Made by a program: the position numbers and the translations under genes. DNA of 22,293 nt, taken from the NCBI GenBank assembly GCA_031290375.1, contig JAITNR010000125.1, forward strand, positions 1-22,293. Reading direction: 5' to 3'. The notes below the pieces were generated by a model, which was not told the DNA's origin, did not search any database, and saw nothing but the letters and a program-made list of their open reading frames with translations. This stretch comes from Prevotellaceae bacterium (lineage in GTDB: Bacteria; Bacteroidota; Bacteroidia; Bacteroidales; Paludibacteraceae). The stretch's first letter is position 1, and every line of letters begins with the position of its first letter. Positions 15,373 to 22,293 of this stretch are shown here, one piece after another.

Positions 15373-15583
15373 TTTTGGATAAGAGTTGAGATAAAAATTG
15401 CGTACAGCGCATTTTTGCCCGTAGGGCATTCATATCAATAGAAAAATGCTTGCTGCTCTCAACTAAAACCTCGTAGAGGTTTCACATATTCTTTTTGTGA
15501 ATCCCCATACGGGGATTTGTGGGTGTTGTTTTGTTCCTTTTTCTATTGATATGCAAGTCCTAACGGACTATTCTTATCCAAAA
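15373..15583. repeat. 211-bp compound foldback element
   Basis: The ends are perfect 12-bp inverted repeats (TTTTGGATAAGA at 15373 and its complement ending 15583). Inside, a perfect 16-bp inverted pair (15431-15446 with 15538-15553) and a 7-bp pair (GTTGAGA 15385 with TCTCAAC 15457) bracket a row of small hairpins: GCCCGTAGGGC, AACCTCGTAGAGGTT, AATCCCCATACGGGGATT and GTCCTAACGGAC. AAAAATGC (15442-15449) can pair either with GCATTTTT (15409-15416) or, in part, within the 16-bp pair. No protein is encoded. It could be a MITE-like repeat or a structured RNA. Confidence 0.6.
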
Positions 15584-15622
15584 ACTCATGTTGATAATAA
15601 GAAATTATGTTGTAAAAAACAC

Positions 15623-15636
15623 GCAAAATATTTTGC
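15623..15636. promoter_or_regulatory. 14-bp palindrome upstream of the alpha-2-macroglobulin promoter
   Basis: GCAAAATATTTTGC is a perfect palindrome 114 bases before the -7 element. It is a possible regulator site, but the position is far from the promoter. Confidence 0.25.
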
Positions 15637-15750
15637 ATAAATCTTTGATAATCAAATGTTTATATAACCGTAATTAAGTGTATAATTTAATAAAAATATT
15701 TTGTGCCAAAGTTTTTTTTAATTAGTTGATTTTTATTGAAAATAATAGTG

Positions 15751-15758
15751 TAAATTTG
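15751..15758 (+). promoter_or_regulatory. -7 element of the alpha-2-macroglobulin gene
   Basis: TAAATTTG matches TAnnTTTG. TTG at 15726-15728 is 22 bases upstream, slightly long. The start codon is about 80 bases downstream. Confidence 0.5.
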
Positions 15759-15839
15759 CAGCCTGAAATATTGTTCAAAGTTCCGAGTTGAACAACCCGA
15801 AACCCAAAATCCAAAACTAAAAAACACATAAAAACATTT

Positions 15840-18800
15840 ATGAAAAAAATCATTAGATTATCGCTTGCATTGTTGCTTGGAATTATGGCAACACTGTTTT
15901 TGTTTTCCTGCAAAACAAAAGTCATCAACCCTTCTGCCGACTTTGCGCCGTACATTAGCGGCTACACAGGCGGAGTAATTTACAACACTTCTTCGATAAT
16001 TATCGAACTGACGGACGACAATTCGATTGCCCGAACTGATACCGTTATCGATGAAAAACTGTTCGCTTTTACCCCTTCAATCAAGGGAAGTGCCTATCGG
16101 CGCAGCAACAGAACCATTGAATTTGTGCCGGAAGCAGGACAACTCAAAAGTGGAACGCTTTACAATGCCAAATTCAATTTGGGCAAAGTGAAAAAAGATG
16201 TGAATAAAAAACTTCGCAGTTTTGAGTTCTCTTTTCGAGTCGAAAAACAGAACTTTATCATAAAAACAGGGACGCTTGATATTTCGTCTTCCAACCCAAA
16301 TATTGCCTCGCTGTCGGGTGAATTGCGTTTCAGCGACAAAGCAGGCATTGATAATGTGAGGAAAATGATTAAAGCCGAAAATGACGGTTTTCAACAAAAA
16401 ATATCGGTAAAGGAAACTTCCAATCCTAAAATTTTTGCTTTTTCTATCGACAGCATTCAGCGAAAAAGCTATGAAACCGAATTGCATATCAGCATTGACG
16501 GAAAGTCTGTTGATGTGAAAAAAGTTTTTGAAGAAAATATAAAAATTCCGTCAGGAGGCACTTTTGAAGTGCTTGATGCAAGGCTTATCAGCGAACCTGA
16601 AAATGGTGTGCAGATAACGCTTTCCAACCCTGTACTTTCCTCGCAAGACCTTACAGGACTTTTTGGTTGGAATATCTCAAACATATCAAATCTTGCTTAC
16701 GATGCAGTAGAAAACAAGATTTTTTTCTACTTTGAACAGTCGGGGCAAAAAGATATTGAAATTGGAATAAGCAAGGCAATCAAAGATTACAGGGGCAAAC
16801 ATTTGGAAGAAGATTATTATGTCAGACTTATTTCTACGGCAACAAAGCCGCAGGTAAAAATTGAAAATTCGGGCGTGATACTGCCCGATTCCAAAAATCT
16901 CACTTTGCCTTTTCGTGCGGTAAATATCCGTGCGGTTGATTTGAAAGTTATTCAGATATTTGAAAAAAATGTGCTTATGTTTATGCAAAACAACACGTTG
17001 AGCGGCACGGAAGAGTTACGCCGCGCCGGTCGTTTGGTACATAAACAGACCTTGAATTTGGACACCGACCCTACAAAAGACCTTCATTCGTGGAATAATT
17101 TTTCGATAGACCTTGCCAATCTTTTTAAAAAAGAACAGGGGGCAATTTACAGAATACAATTATCTTTCAAAAAAGATTATTCGGTTTATCCTTGCAGCAG
17201 CGAGCAGGACGAAACAGCCGTTTCGAACAATCCGCCGCTTACGCGAATCACTTCCGATGAAATTTCAGAACAGGAAAACGAAACTTGGGACAGAACGGAA
17301 ACCTATTATTATTCCGATGATGATGACGCTTGGGAGTGGGACGAATATGATTGGACGCAAACCGACAATCCTTGCCACCCAAGTTATTATATGTCTTCTT
17401 ACCGCACATCAGCATCTTGCAATGTGGTGGCTTCAAATCTCGGATTGATTGCCAAAAGCAATTCAAATAAAAAATGGTGGATTGCGGTAAGCGATATTCT
17501 GACCACCAAGCCGATAAAAAACGCAAAAGTTACGATTTACAATTTTCAACTTCAGCCGATTGGCTCGCAAACAACCGATGGCGATGGTTTTGCCGAAATA
17601 GATGCAACAGGCAAAGGTTTTGTGGCTGTTGCCGAATCTGGAAAAGAGAAAACATATCTGCGGCTTGTTGAGGGCGAAGATAACTCGCTTAGCCGTTTTG
17701 ATGTTGGCGGCGAGGAAATAAAAAAGGGAATGAAAGGCTTTATCTACGGCGAACGCGGCGTTTGGCGTCCGGGAGATACCATTTCCCTGACATTTATTCT
17801 TCAAACGGATAAACAAAATCTTCCGTCAAATCATCCTGTAACGCTGGAAGTATTCAATGCTCGCGGGCAATTTAACCAAAAACAGATAAAAACGCAGGGC
17901 ATAAACGGATTTTATGCGTTCGCCGTTCCAACCAAAGATACCGACCCCACAGGTTTGTGGCACGCTTATGTCAAAATCGGCGGAGCAACTTTTCACAAAG
18001 CGTTGCGGGTGGAAACAATCAAACCCAACAGACTGAAAATCAGTTTTGATGTTCGCGGCACAAGGCTTGATGCTTACAAAAAATCCATTCCTGCAAATCT
18101 CTCTGCAACGTGGCTGACAGGTGCTACAGCCCGAAAATTGAAAACAGAAGTAGAAATGTCTTTGTCAAAAAAACAAACTTCATTCAAAGGATATGAAAAA
18201 TATTCGTTCAACAATCCTGCCTGCGATTTTTCTACCCTGTCGGAACAAAAAGTCTTTTCGGGAACATTGAATGATGAGGGCAATGTGGATTTCAATATGT
18301 CGTTGCCCGCCATTTCCACCGCAACGGGAATGTTGAATGCCAACATTGTTTGCCGTGTGTTTGAACAGGGCGGCGATGCAAGTATTTATACGCAAACATT
18401 GCCTTTTTCGCCTTATAAATCATACGTTGGAATAGATTTGAAAACGCCGCCGCAGGGAAAATATCTTGAAACGGATATGACGCATACCTTCAATCTGGTA
18501 ACCCTTGATGCAGACGGAAAGCCTGTGAACAGCGACAATTTGGAATACAGCATTTACAAAATTGACTGGAGTTGGTGGTGGGACAGAAGCGAAGATTCTT
18601 TTTCGGGCTACATCAACAGTGCTTCCTACAAACCTGCTGCAAGCGGCACTTTGAGTACGATAAACGGCAAAAGCAAGATTGATTTTCGCATAGATTATCC
18701 CGAATGGGGTCGTTATCTTGTTTATGTTAAGGATAAAACGAGCGGACACGCTTGCGGCGGGGTAATTTATTTAGACTGGCCTGAATCGCGCGGAAGGTCA

Positions 18801-21446
18801 AACAAAACAGAAGCCAACGGAATAAAACTGCTCTCTTTTTATACCGATAAAACGATTTACGAAACAGGCGAATATGTTACCGTAACCATTCCTGCTTCGG
18901 CAGAAGGAAATGCTTTGGTATCGCTCGAAAACGGAACGGGCATACTTTCGCGCACTTGGGTAAAAACAGGAAACGGCGACACAAAATACAAATTCAAGGT
19001 TACGCCCGAAATGTCGCCCAATTTCTACATTCATATTTCGCTTTTGCAGGCTCACGAGCAAACTGTCAACGATTTGCCGATAAGAATGTACGGCATAATG
19101 CCTGTTTTTGTCAATAATAAAAACTCAAAACTTGAGCCTGTTATTGCTATGCCCGATGTGTTGCGACCCGAAACGGAATTTACTGTTTCTGTAAATGAAA
19201 AAAACGGCAAGGCAATGACCTACACGCTTGCCATTGTCGATGAAGGATTGCTTGATTTGACAAACTTTAAAACACCTGATGCGTGGAATACTTTTTATGC
19301 GCGTGAAGCGTTGGGTATTCGCACATGGGATATGTTTGATTTGGTAATGGGTGCTTCGGCAGGTGCTTACAGTCCGATGTTCAGCGTTGGAGGCGATGCC
19401 GATTCCAAGCCTGCAAACACTAAGGCAAACAGATTTCGTCCTGTGGTTAAATATCTCGGACCTTTTGAACTTGGCAAAGGCAAAACCAACAAACACAAAA
19501 TTACTTTGCCTGTGTATGTCGGTTCGGTGCGTGCAATGATTGTGGCAGGACAGGATGCGGCTTATGGCAAAACCGAAAAAACCGTTCCTGTGCGTACTCC
19601 TCTGATGACACTCTCATCTTTGCCGAGAGTTATCAGCACTGACGAAGAAATTTCGTTGCCGATAAATGTTTTTGCTATGGAAAATGATGTTAAACAGGTT
19701 ACCGTAAAGGTAGAAACATCGGGCTTGCTGAAAGCGGCAGGCAGTAATTCCAAAACAATTAATTTCAAACAGCCGGGAGACGAAACTGTTTATTTTTCAT
19801 TTAAAACAGGAATAAAAACAGGAATTGAAAAGGTAACGGTTACTGCTTCGGGCAATGGACACAGCACAAAGGAAACCATAGAAATTGATGTAAGAAATCC
19901 AAATCCGCCTGTTATTCAAGCCCAATCGTTGATTTTGGAAGCCTCGCAGAGCGGCGAAATGGATTATGCCCTTGCCGATATGTCGCAGGAAAGTTGGGTA
20001 AAACTTGAAACATCGCGCATTCCTTCTGTGGATATTAGCCTAAGATATGATTTTCTTTACAGTTATCAGCATTATTGTTCGGAACAGTTAACTTCGCGGG
20101 CATTTCCGCTGCTTTATATTCCGCTGTTCAAAGATGTTGACAAGGACGAAAGCGAAAAGATTAAAACCAACGTCCGCGAAGGCATCAAAAACCTTTACAC
20201 AAGGCAACTTTCCAATGGCGGTTTTGTTTATTGGGCAGGTTCTTCTCAAATCAATGACTGGATTACTTCCTATGCGGGCAATTTCCTTGTAGCAGCCAAA
20301 GAACGCGGCTACGAGGTTAATGAAGGAGTGCTTAAACGCTGGAAAAACTATCAGCAAAAAACAGCTCAAAACTTTTCGTCAAGTTCGGCTCAAAACTCCT
20401 TTTCCAATTATTCGGAATTGCAGCAGGCATACCGCCTCTACACGCTTGCACTTGCAGGTTCGCCCGAATTGGGAGCAATGAACCGCCTCAAAGAAAGCGG
20501 CAATCTTTCCATACAGACACGCTGGCGGCTGGCTTCGGCTTATGCTGTATGTGGAAAAATAAAAGTGGCGGAAGAGTTGGTTCGCAATGTTTCTACACAA
20601 ATAGAAAAATATGATGGCGCGGAATATTACACCTACGGCTCTTTCGACAGGGACGAGGCGATGATTCTCGAAACTCTTGTACTGATGGGACGAATAAAAG
20701 ATGCTTTTGGGGTAGCACAGGAAGTATCCGCCAGTTTATCGCGGGAAACTTCTTTCAGCACGCAATCAACAGCGTTTGCGCTTGTGGCAATGGGCAGCCT
20801 TGCCGAAAAGATGTCGGGCTCGCTCGATTATTCGTGGAAAGTGAATGGAAATGCCCAAAAAGCCGTAAAATCGGCAAAAGCCATTGTGCAGCATAATATT
20901 TCGACCAAAACGGCAAGAGGTAAAGTGTCCATTACAAACACAGGCAAGGGCGCGATTTATGCCAATCTCGTCTGCTATAGCCGTCCTGCGAAAGATACTT
21001 TGCCAGAAACGAGCCACAATCTGAATATTACCGTAAGTTATACCGACATTAACGGCAATACGGTTAATGTTTCCTCTTTGAGTCAAGGCACTGATTTTTA
21101 TGCAAATATAAAAGTTGCGAACACCGGATTTGGCAATTATTACAATCTGGCATTGTCCTGCATTATTCCATCAGGCTGGGAGATTTTTAACAGCAGATAT
21201 TTTGACAGAGAGGAAAATAACGAGGAAAGCAACAGCAATTCGTCCGTTTTCGACTATCAGGATATTCGGGACGACCGCGTTTTGACCTATTTCTCCCTTC
21301 AACAGGGGCAAAGCAAAACAATAAATATCAGGTTACAAACCTCTTATCTTGGCTCTTTTGTGTTGCCCGCCGTACTTTGCGAAGCAATGTACGACACCTC
21401 CGTTTTTGCCCGCACAAAAGCAAGAAGAGTGGAAGTGGTGAGGTAA
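15840..21446 (+). CDS. Alpha-2-macroglobulin family lipoprotein with thioester site
   Basis: This 1868-residue protein is a bacterial alpha-2-macroglobulin, a periplasmic protease trap that covalently captures attacking proteases. The signal peptide ends in LFSC (lipidated C24). Successive macroglobulin-like beta domains follow, with the conserved YGERGVWRPGDTI near residue 635 and VDEGLLDLTNF near 1133. The thioester-containing helical domain (about 1390-1700) carries an intact CSEQ at 1413-1416. An acidic, aromatic patch (about 490-515) precedes DNPCHPSYY, as in other Bacteroidota members. Bacterial members are often encoded beside the PBP1C peptidoglycan synthase; no pbpC is seen within the 850 bases downstream or anywhere else in the window. 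The start has no competing upstream codon. It stands between the two inverted FGE-fold genes. Confidence 0.95.
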   Translation: MKKIIRLSLALLLGIMATLFLFSCKTKVINPSADFAPYISGYTGGVIYNTSSIIIELTDDNSIARTDTVIDEKLFAFTPSIKGSAYRRSNRTIEFVPEAGQLKSGTLYNAKFNLGKVKKDVNKKLRSFEFSFRVEKQNFIIKTGTLDISSSNPNIASLSGELRFSDKAGIDNVRKMIKAENDGFQQKISVKETSNPKIFAFSIDSIQRKSYETELHISIDGKSVDVKKVFEENIKIPSGGTFEVLDARLISEPENGVQITLSNPVLSSQDLTGLFGWNISNISNLAYDAVENKIFFYFEQSGQKDIEIGISKAIKDYRGKHLEEDYYVRLISTATKPQVKIENSGVILPDSKNLTLPFRAVNIRAVDLKVIQIFEKNVLMFMQNNTLSGTEELRRAGRLVHKQTLNLDTDPTKDLHSWNNFSIDLANLFKKEQGAIYRIQLSFKKDYSVYPCSSEQDETAVSNNPPLTRITSDEISEQENETWDRTETYYYSDDDDAWEWDEYDWTQTDNPCHPSYYMSSYRTSASCNVVASNLGLIAKSNSNKKWWIAVSDILTTKPIKNAKVTIYNFQLQPIGSQTTDGDGFAEIDATGKGFVAVAESGKEKTYLRLVEGEDNSLSRFDVGGEEIKKGMKGFIYGERGVWRPGDTISLTFILQTDKQNLPSNHPVTLEVFNARGQFNQKQIKTQGINGFYAFAVPTKDTDPTGLWHAYVKIGGATFHKALRVETIKPNRLKISFDVRGTRLDAYKKSIPANLSATWLTGATARKLKTEVEMSLSKKQTSFKGYEKYSFNNPACDFSTLSEQKVFSGTLNDEGNVDFNMSLPAISTATGMLNANIVCRVFEQGGDASIYTQTLPFSPYKSYVGIDLKTPPQGKYLETDMTHTFNLVTLDADGKPVNSDNLEYSIYKIDWSWWWDRSEDSFSGYINSASYKPAASGTLSTINGKSKIDFRIDYPEWGRYLVYVKDKTSGHACGGVIYLDWPESRGRSNKTEANGIKLLSFYTDKTIYETGEYVTVTIPASAEGNALVSLENGTGILSRTWVKTGNGDTKYKFKVTPEMSPNFYIHISLLQAHEQTVNDLPIRMYGIMPVFVNNKNSKLEPVIAMPDVLRPETEFTVSVNEKNGKAMTYTLAIVDEGLLDLTNFKTPDAWNTFYAREALGIRTWDMFDLVMGASAGAYSPMFSVGGDADSKPANTKANRFRPVVKYLGPFELGKGKTNKHKITLPVYVGSVRAMIVAGQDAAYGKTEKTVPVRTPLMTLSSLPRVISTDEEISLPINVFAMENDVKQVTVKVETSGLLKAAGSNSKTINFKQPGDETVYFSFKTGIKTGIEKVTVTASGNGHSTKETIEIDVRNPNPPVIQAQSLILEASQSGEMDYALADMSQESWVKLETSRIPSVDISLRYDFLYSYQHYCSEQLTSRAFPLLYIPLFKDVDKDESEKIKTNVREGIKNLYTRQLSNGGFVYWAGSSQINDWITSYAGNFLVAAKERGYEVNEGVLKRWKNYQQKTAQNFSSSSAQNSFSNYSELQQAYRLYTLALAGSPELGAMNRLKESGNLSIQTRWRLASAYAVCGKIKVAEELVRNVSTQIEKYDGAEYYTYGSFDRDEAMILETLVLMGRIKDAFGVAQEVSASLSRETSFSTQSTAFALVAMGSLAEKMSGSLDYSWKVNGNAQKAVKSAKAIVQHNISTKTARGKVSITNTGKGAIYANLVCYSRPAKDTLPETSHNLNITVSYTDINGNTVNVSSLSQGTDFYANIKVANTGFGNYYNLALSCIIPSGWEIFNSRYFDREENNEESNSNSSVFDYQDIRDDRVLTYFSLQQGQSKTINIRLQTSYLGSFVLPAVLCEAMYDTSVFARTKARRVEVVR

Positions 21447-21477
21447 ATTGAGAATTGAGAATTGAGAATTGAGAATT
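21447..21477 (+). repeat. Tandem heptanucleotide repeat
   Basis: ATTGAGA is repeated four times plus ATT immediately after the alpha-2-macroglobulin stop codon. Being outside the reading frame, changes in copy number would not alter the protein. Confidence 0.75.
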
Positions 21478-21544
21478 AAAAGACAGTGTTTTATCTTTAT
21501 TTTTCAAAAATTAAGTATTACTTTTGTTTCCATAAATAAATTAT

Positions 21545-21629
21545 ATGAATATCGTATCTAATACCCAAAATCACTTCCAAATACCCGTCATTGCGGGAAT
21601 GCTGAACTTGATTCAGTACCGCAATGACG
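21545..21629 (-). repeat. Hairpin repeat with tail, copy B
   Basis: This is the reverse-orientation counterpart of 13160-13246. On the minus strand CGTCATTGCGG pairs with CCGCAATGACG (a G-rich variant of the same stem), followed by a tail that matches copy A except for one inserted base and one or two substitutions. The loop is unrelated. Confidence 0.65.
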
Positions 21630-21710
21630 AATACATTTTACACAATTAACACAATTCTCATAATCAAACATGTGAATTATGAAAATTCTGAAATTTTGTA
21701 AAAAAATAAA

Positions 21711-21741
21711 TTTGCACTATTAAAAAAAAGTATTACCTTTG
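21711..21741 (+). promoter_or_regulatory. Promoter of FGE-fold copy 2
   Basis: TTTG at 21711-21714, exactly 19 bases and TACCTTTG at 21734-21741 match the Bacteroidota consensus. The downstream sequence through GATTTTTATATACAAAA is shared with copy 1. Confidence 0.75.
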
Positions 21742-21831
21742 CACCCGATTTTTATATACAAAAAAAGATTAAAATAGATAACTAAAAAATATGACAGGTT
21801 GCTTGCAAATGTTAATGATTATAGCGTTACG

Positions 21832-21923
21832 GACAGAAAAAGACCGTAACTCGTTGATTGTGAGCAAGTTACCCCCCCCCCCCCCAAGTCGTTGATTATC
21901 AAGCAGTTACGTGTTTTTCGCCG
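21832..21923 (+). promoter_or_regulatory. Large imperfect hairpin with C14 tract in the leader of FGE-fold copy 2
   Basis: This is the counterpart of 15117-15026. CGTAACT pairs with AGTTACG and TTGAT with ATCAA around a pure C14 tract (21872-21885). The outer stem is weaker than in copy 1. Between the shared ATG at 21791 and the tract the two copies have no indels and nine altered codons, all non-synonymous, which argues for a structural rather than coding role. A pure C14 run is prone to slippage. Confidence 0.55.
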
Positions 21924-22093
21924 TAATTGTATGATTTATATACAGTCTGTTAATAACAACAGACTGCCTTTGCTGTGTTTAGAAACAGGGAACAGGGAAA
22001 AAGGAGCAGGGATAGGGAAACAACGGTTTTCGCTCGCGCCGATTTTAATCGGTGCGTGTAACAAAGAGGCACGATTTGTAAAATCGCGATGTA

Positions 22094-22115
22094 GGGGTTA
22101 AAAATTTTTAACCCC
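22094..22115. repeat. Perfect 22-bp palindrome in the copy 2 leader
   Basis: GGGGTTAAAAA is followed directly by its exact complement, giving an 11-bp perfect dyad with an A5T5 centre. It belongs to the insertion not found in the copy 1 leader. Confidence 0.6.
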
Positions 22116-22133
22116 AAAAATGTGCAACGCAAA

Positions 22134-22190
22134 TATAACCCCCCTTGCCCGAAATTTCCCCTTTTATAAAGGGGAATTAAAGGGGTTATA
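22134..22190. repeat. Nested hairpins in the copy 2 leader
   Basis: TATAACCCC (22134-22142) pairs with GGGGTTATA (22182-22190). Inside it TTCCCCTTT (22156-22164) pairs with AAAGGGGAA (22168-22176). This C/G-run palindrome type is common in Bacteroidota intergenic DNA and looks like a small inserted repeat. Confidence 0.55.
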
Positions 22191-22239
22191 AAAAAACGAA
22201 AAATTATTTTTTAATTATATAAATAAAGGATTATTCAAA

Positions 22240-22293
22240 ATGAAACCAACAAAATTATTTTTTTTCACACTGCTTTTCGCAGTGATGGCGGCG
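22240..22293 (+). CDS. FGE/SUMF1-fold secreted protein copy 2, N-terminal fragment cut by the window end
   Basis: The visible 18 residues (MKPTKLFFFTLLFAVMAA) are identical to the signal peptide start of the minus-strand gene at 14830. The DNA is identical over all 69 bases from 22225 to the window end. It is preceded by a related promoter and hairpin leader. I infer that a paralogue of the FGE-fold protein follows; only the start can be seen, so the rest of the protein may differ. Confidence 0.75.
   Translation, partial: MKPTKLFFFTLLFAVMAA

Larger units (their letters stand above)
15301..15839. other. Long gap upstream of the alpha-2-macroglobulin gene
   Basis: There is no gene here. It holds the distal part of the copy 1 promoter region, the 211-bp foldback element, a perfect 14-bp palindrome (GCAAAATATTTTGC, 15623-15636), TTTGATAATCAAA at 15644-15656, and the -7 element of the gene that follows. 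Confidence 0.7.
21447..22239. other. Long gap and leader between the alpha-2-macroglobulin gene and FGE-fold copy 2
   Basis: This holds, in order, the ATTGAGA tandem repeat, hairpin repeat copy B, the copy 2 promoter, the C14 hairpin leader, and a palindrome-rich insertion (about 21975-22190) absent from the copy 1 leader. I see no protein gene. The open frames across the C tract are discussed under rejected items. Confidence 0.7.

Noticed and set aside
21447..21477. Regular ATTGAGA repeats as a CRISPR-like array
   Set aside because: The units are seven bases with no spacers, so it is a simple tandem repeat.
21791..22101. Upstream frame from ATG 21791 across the C tract, and the TTG-started frame 21892-22101
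   Set aside because: With C14 the first frame stops right after the tract. The equivalent frame in copy 1 ends differently, and the differences between copies before the tract are all non-synonymous. The later frame runs through palindromic repeats. I treat the region as a structured leader, not a gene.
1..22293. A complete diversity-generating retroelement
   Set aside because: I found no reverse transcriptase and no template copy of the 13352-13500 region in the window, so only a possible target can be proposed.

Overview
The window looks like chromosomal DNA of a Bacteroidota bacterium, probably of Bacteroidales type. The intergenic DNA is AT-rich. Most promoters fit the Bacteroidota form (TTTG, about 19 bases, then TAnnTTTG), start codons lack clear Shine-Dalgarno sequences, and several secreted proteins are lipoproteins. 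The gene families are those expected in this phylum: an Smr protein with a DUF2027-like region, a divergent FtsQ, a lipoprotein alpha-2-macroglobulin, and secreted FGE-fold proteins with a tail-fibre-like N-terminal segment.

Layout. 1-1030 holds a probably dead IS1-like insertion sequence whose transposase is split at an A11 run. 1459-5954 runs rightward: a small lipoprotein, an LptF/LptG-type permease, a translationally coupled OsmC-family/Smr pair, and an omega-amidase-type nitrilase homologue. A lone RND-type adaptor lipoprotein (5955-6977, minus) abuts it convergently. ftsQ (7311-8060, plus) stands alone. pyrC and a MenA-like UbiA prenyltransferase form a leftward pair (10424-8165). A bifunctional (p)ppGpp synthetase/hydrolase (10716-12956) follows on the plus strand with a clear promoter of its own. 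These are mostly housekeeping genes in short transcription units.

The right-hand 9.3 kb differs in character. A GC-rich secreted FGE/SUMF1-fold protein (13352-14830, minus) and the start of a second copy (22240 to the window end, plus) lie in opposite orientations around a 1868-residue alpha-2-macroglobulin lipoprotein with an intact CSEQ thioester site (15840-21446). Both FGE-fold genes share a promoter, a long 5' leader that folds into a large imperfect hairpin with a C tract near its tip (C5-T-C7 in one, C14 in the other), and an identical 69-bp start region. The intergenic DNA here is full of palindromic repeats, including a 211-bp foldback element at 15373-15583 and two inverted copies of an 85-bp hairpin repeat.

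The best candidate for something undescribed is this pair of inverted, homopolymer-bearing leaders in front of duplicated surface-protein genes. It could drive phase variation by tract slippage or inversion of the intervening segment. The C-terminal FGE fold is also a kind used as a target by diversity-generating retroelements, but no reverse transcriptase or template repeat is present here. No tRNA, rRNA or CRISPR array was seen.
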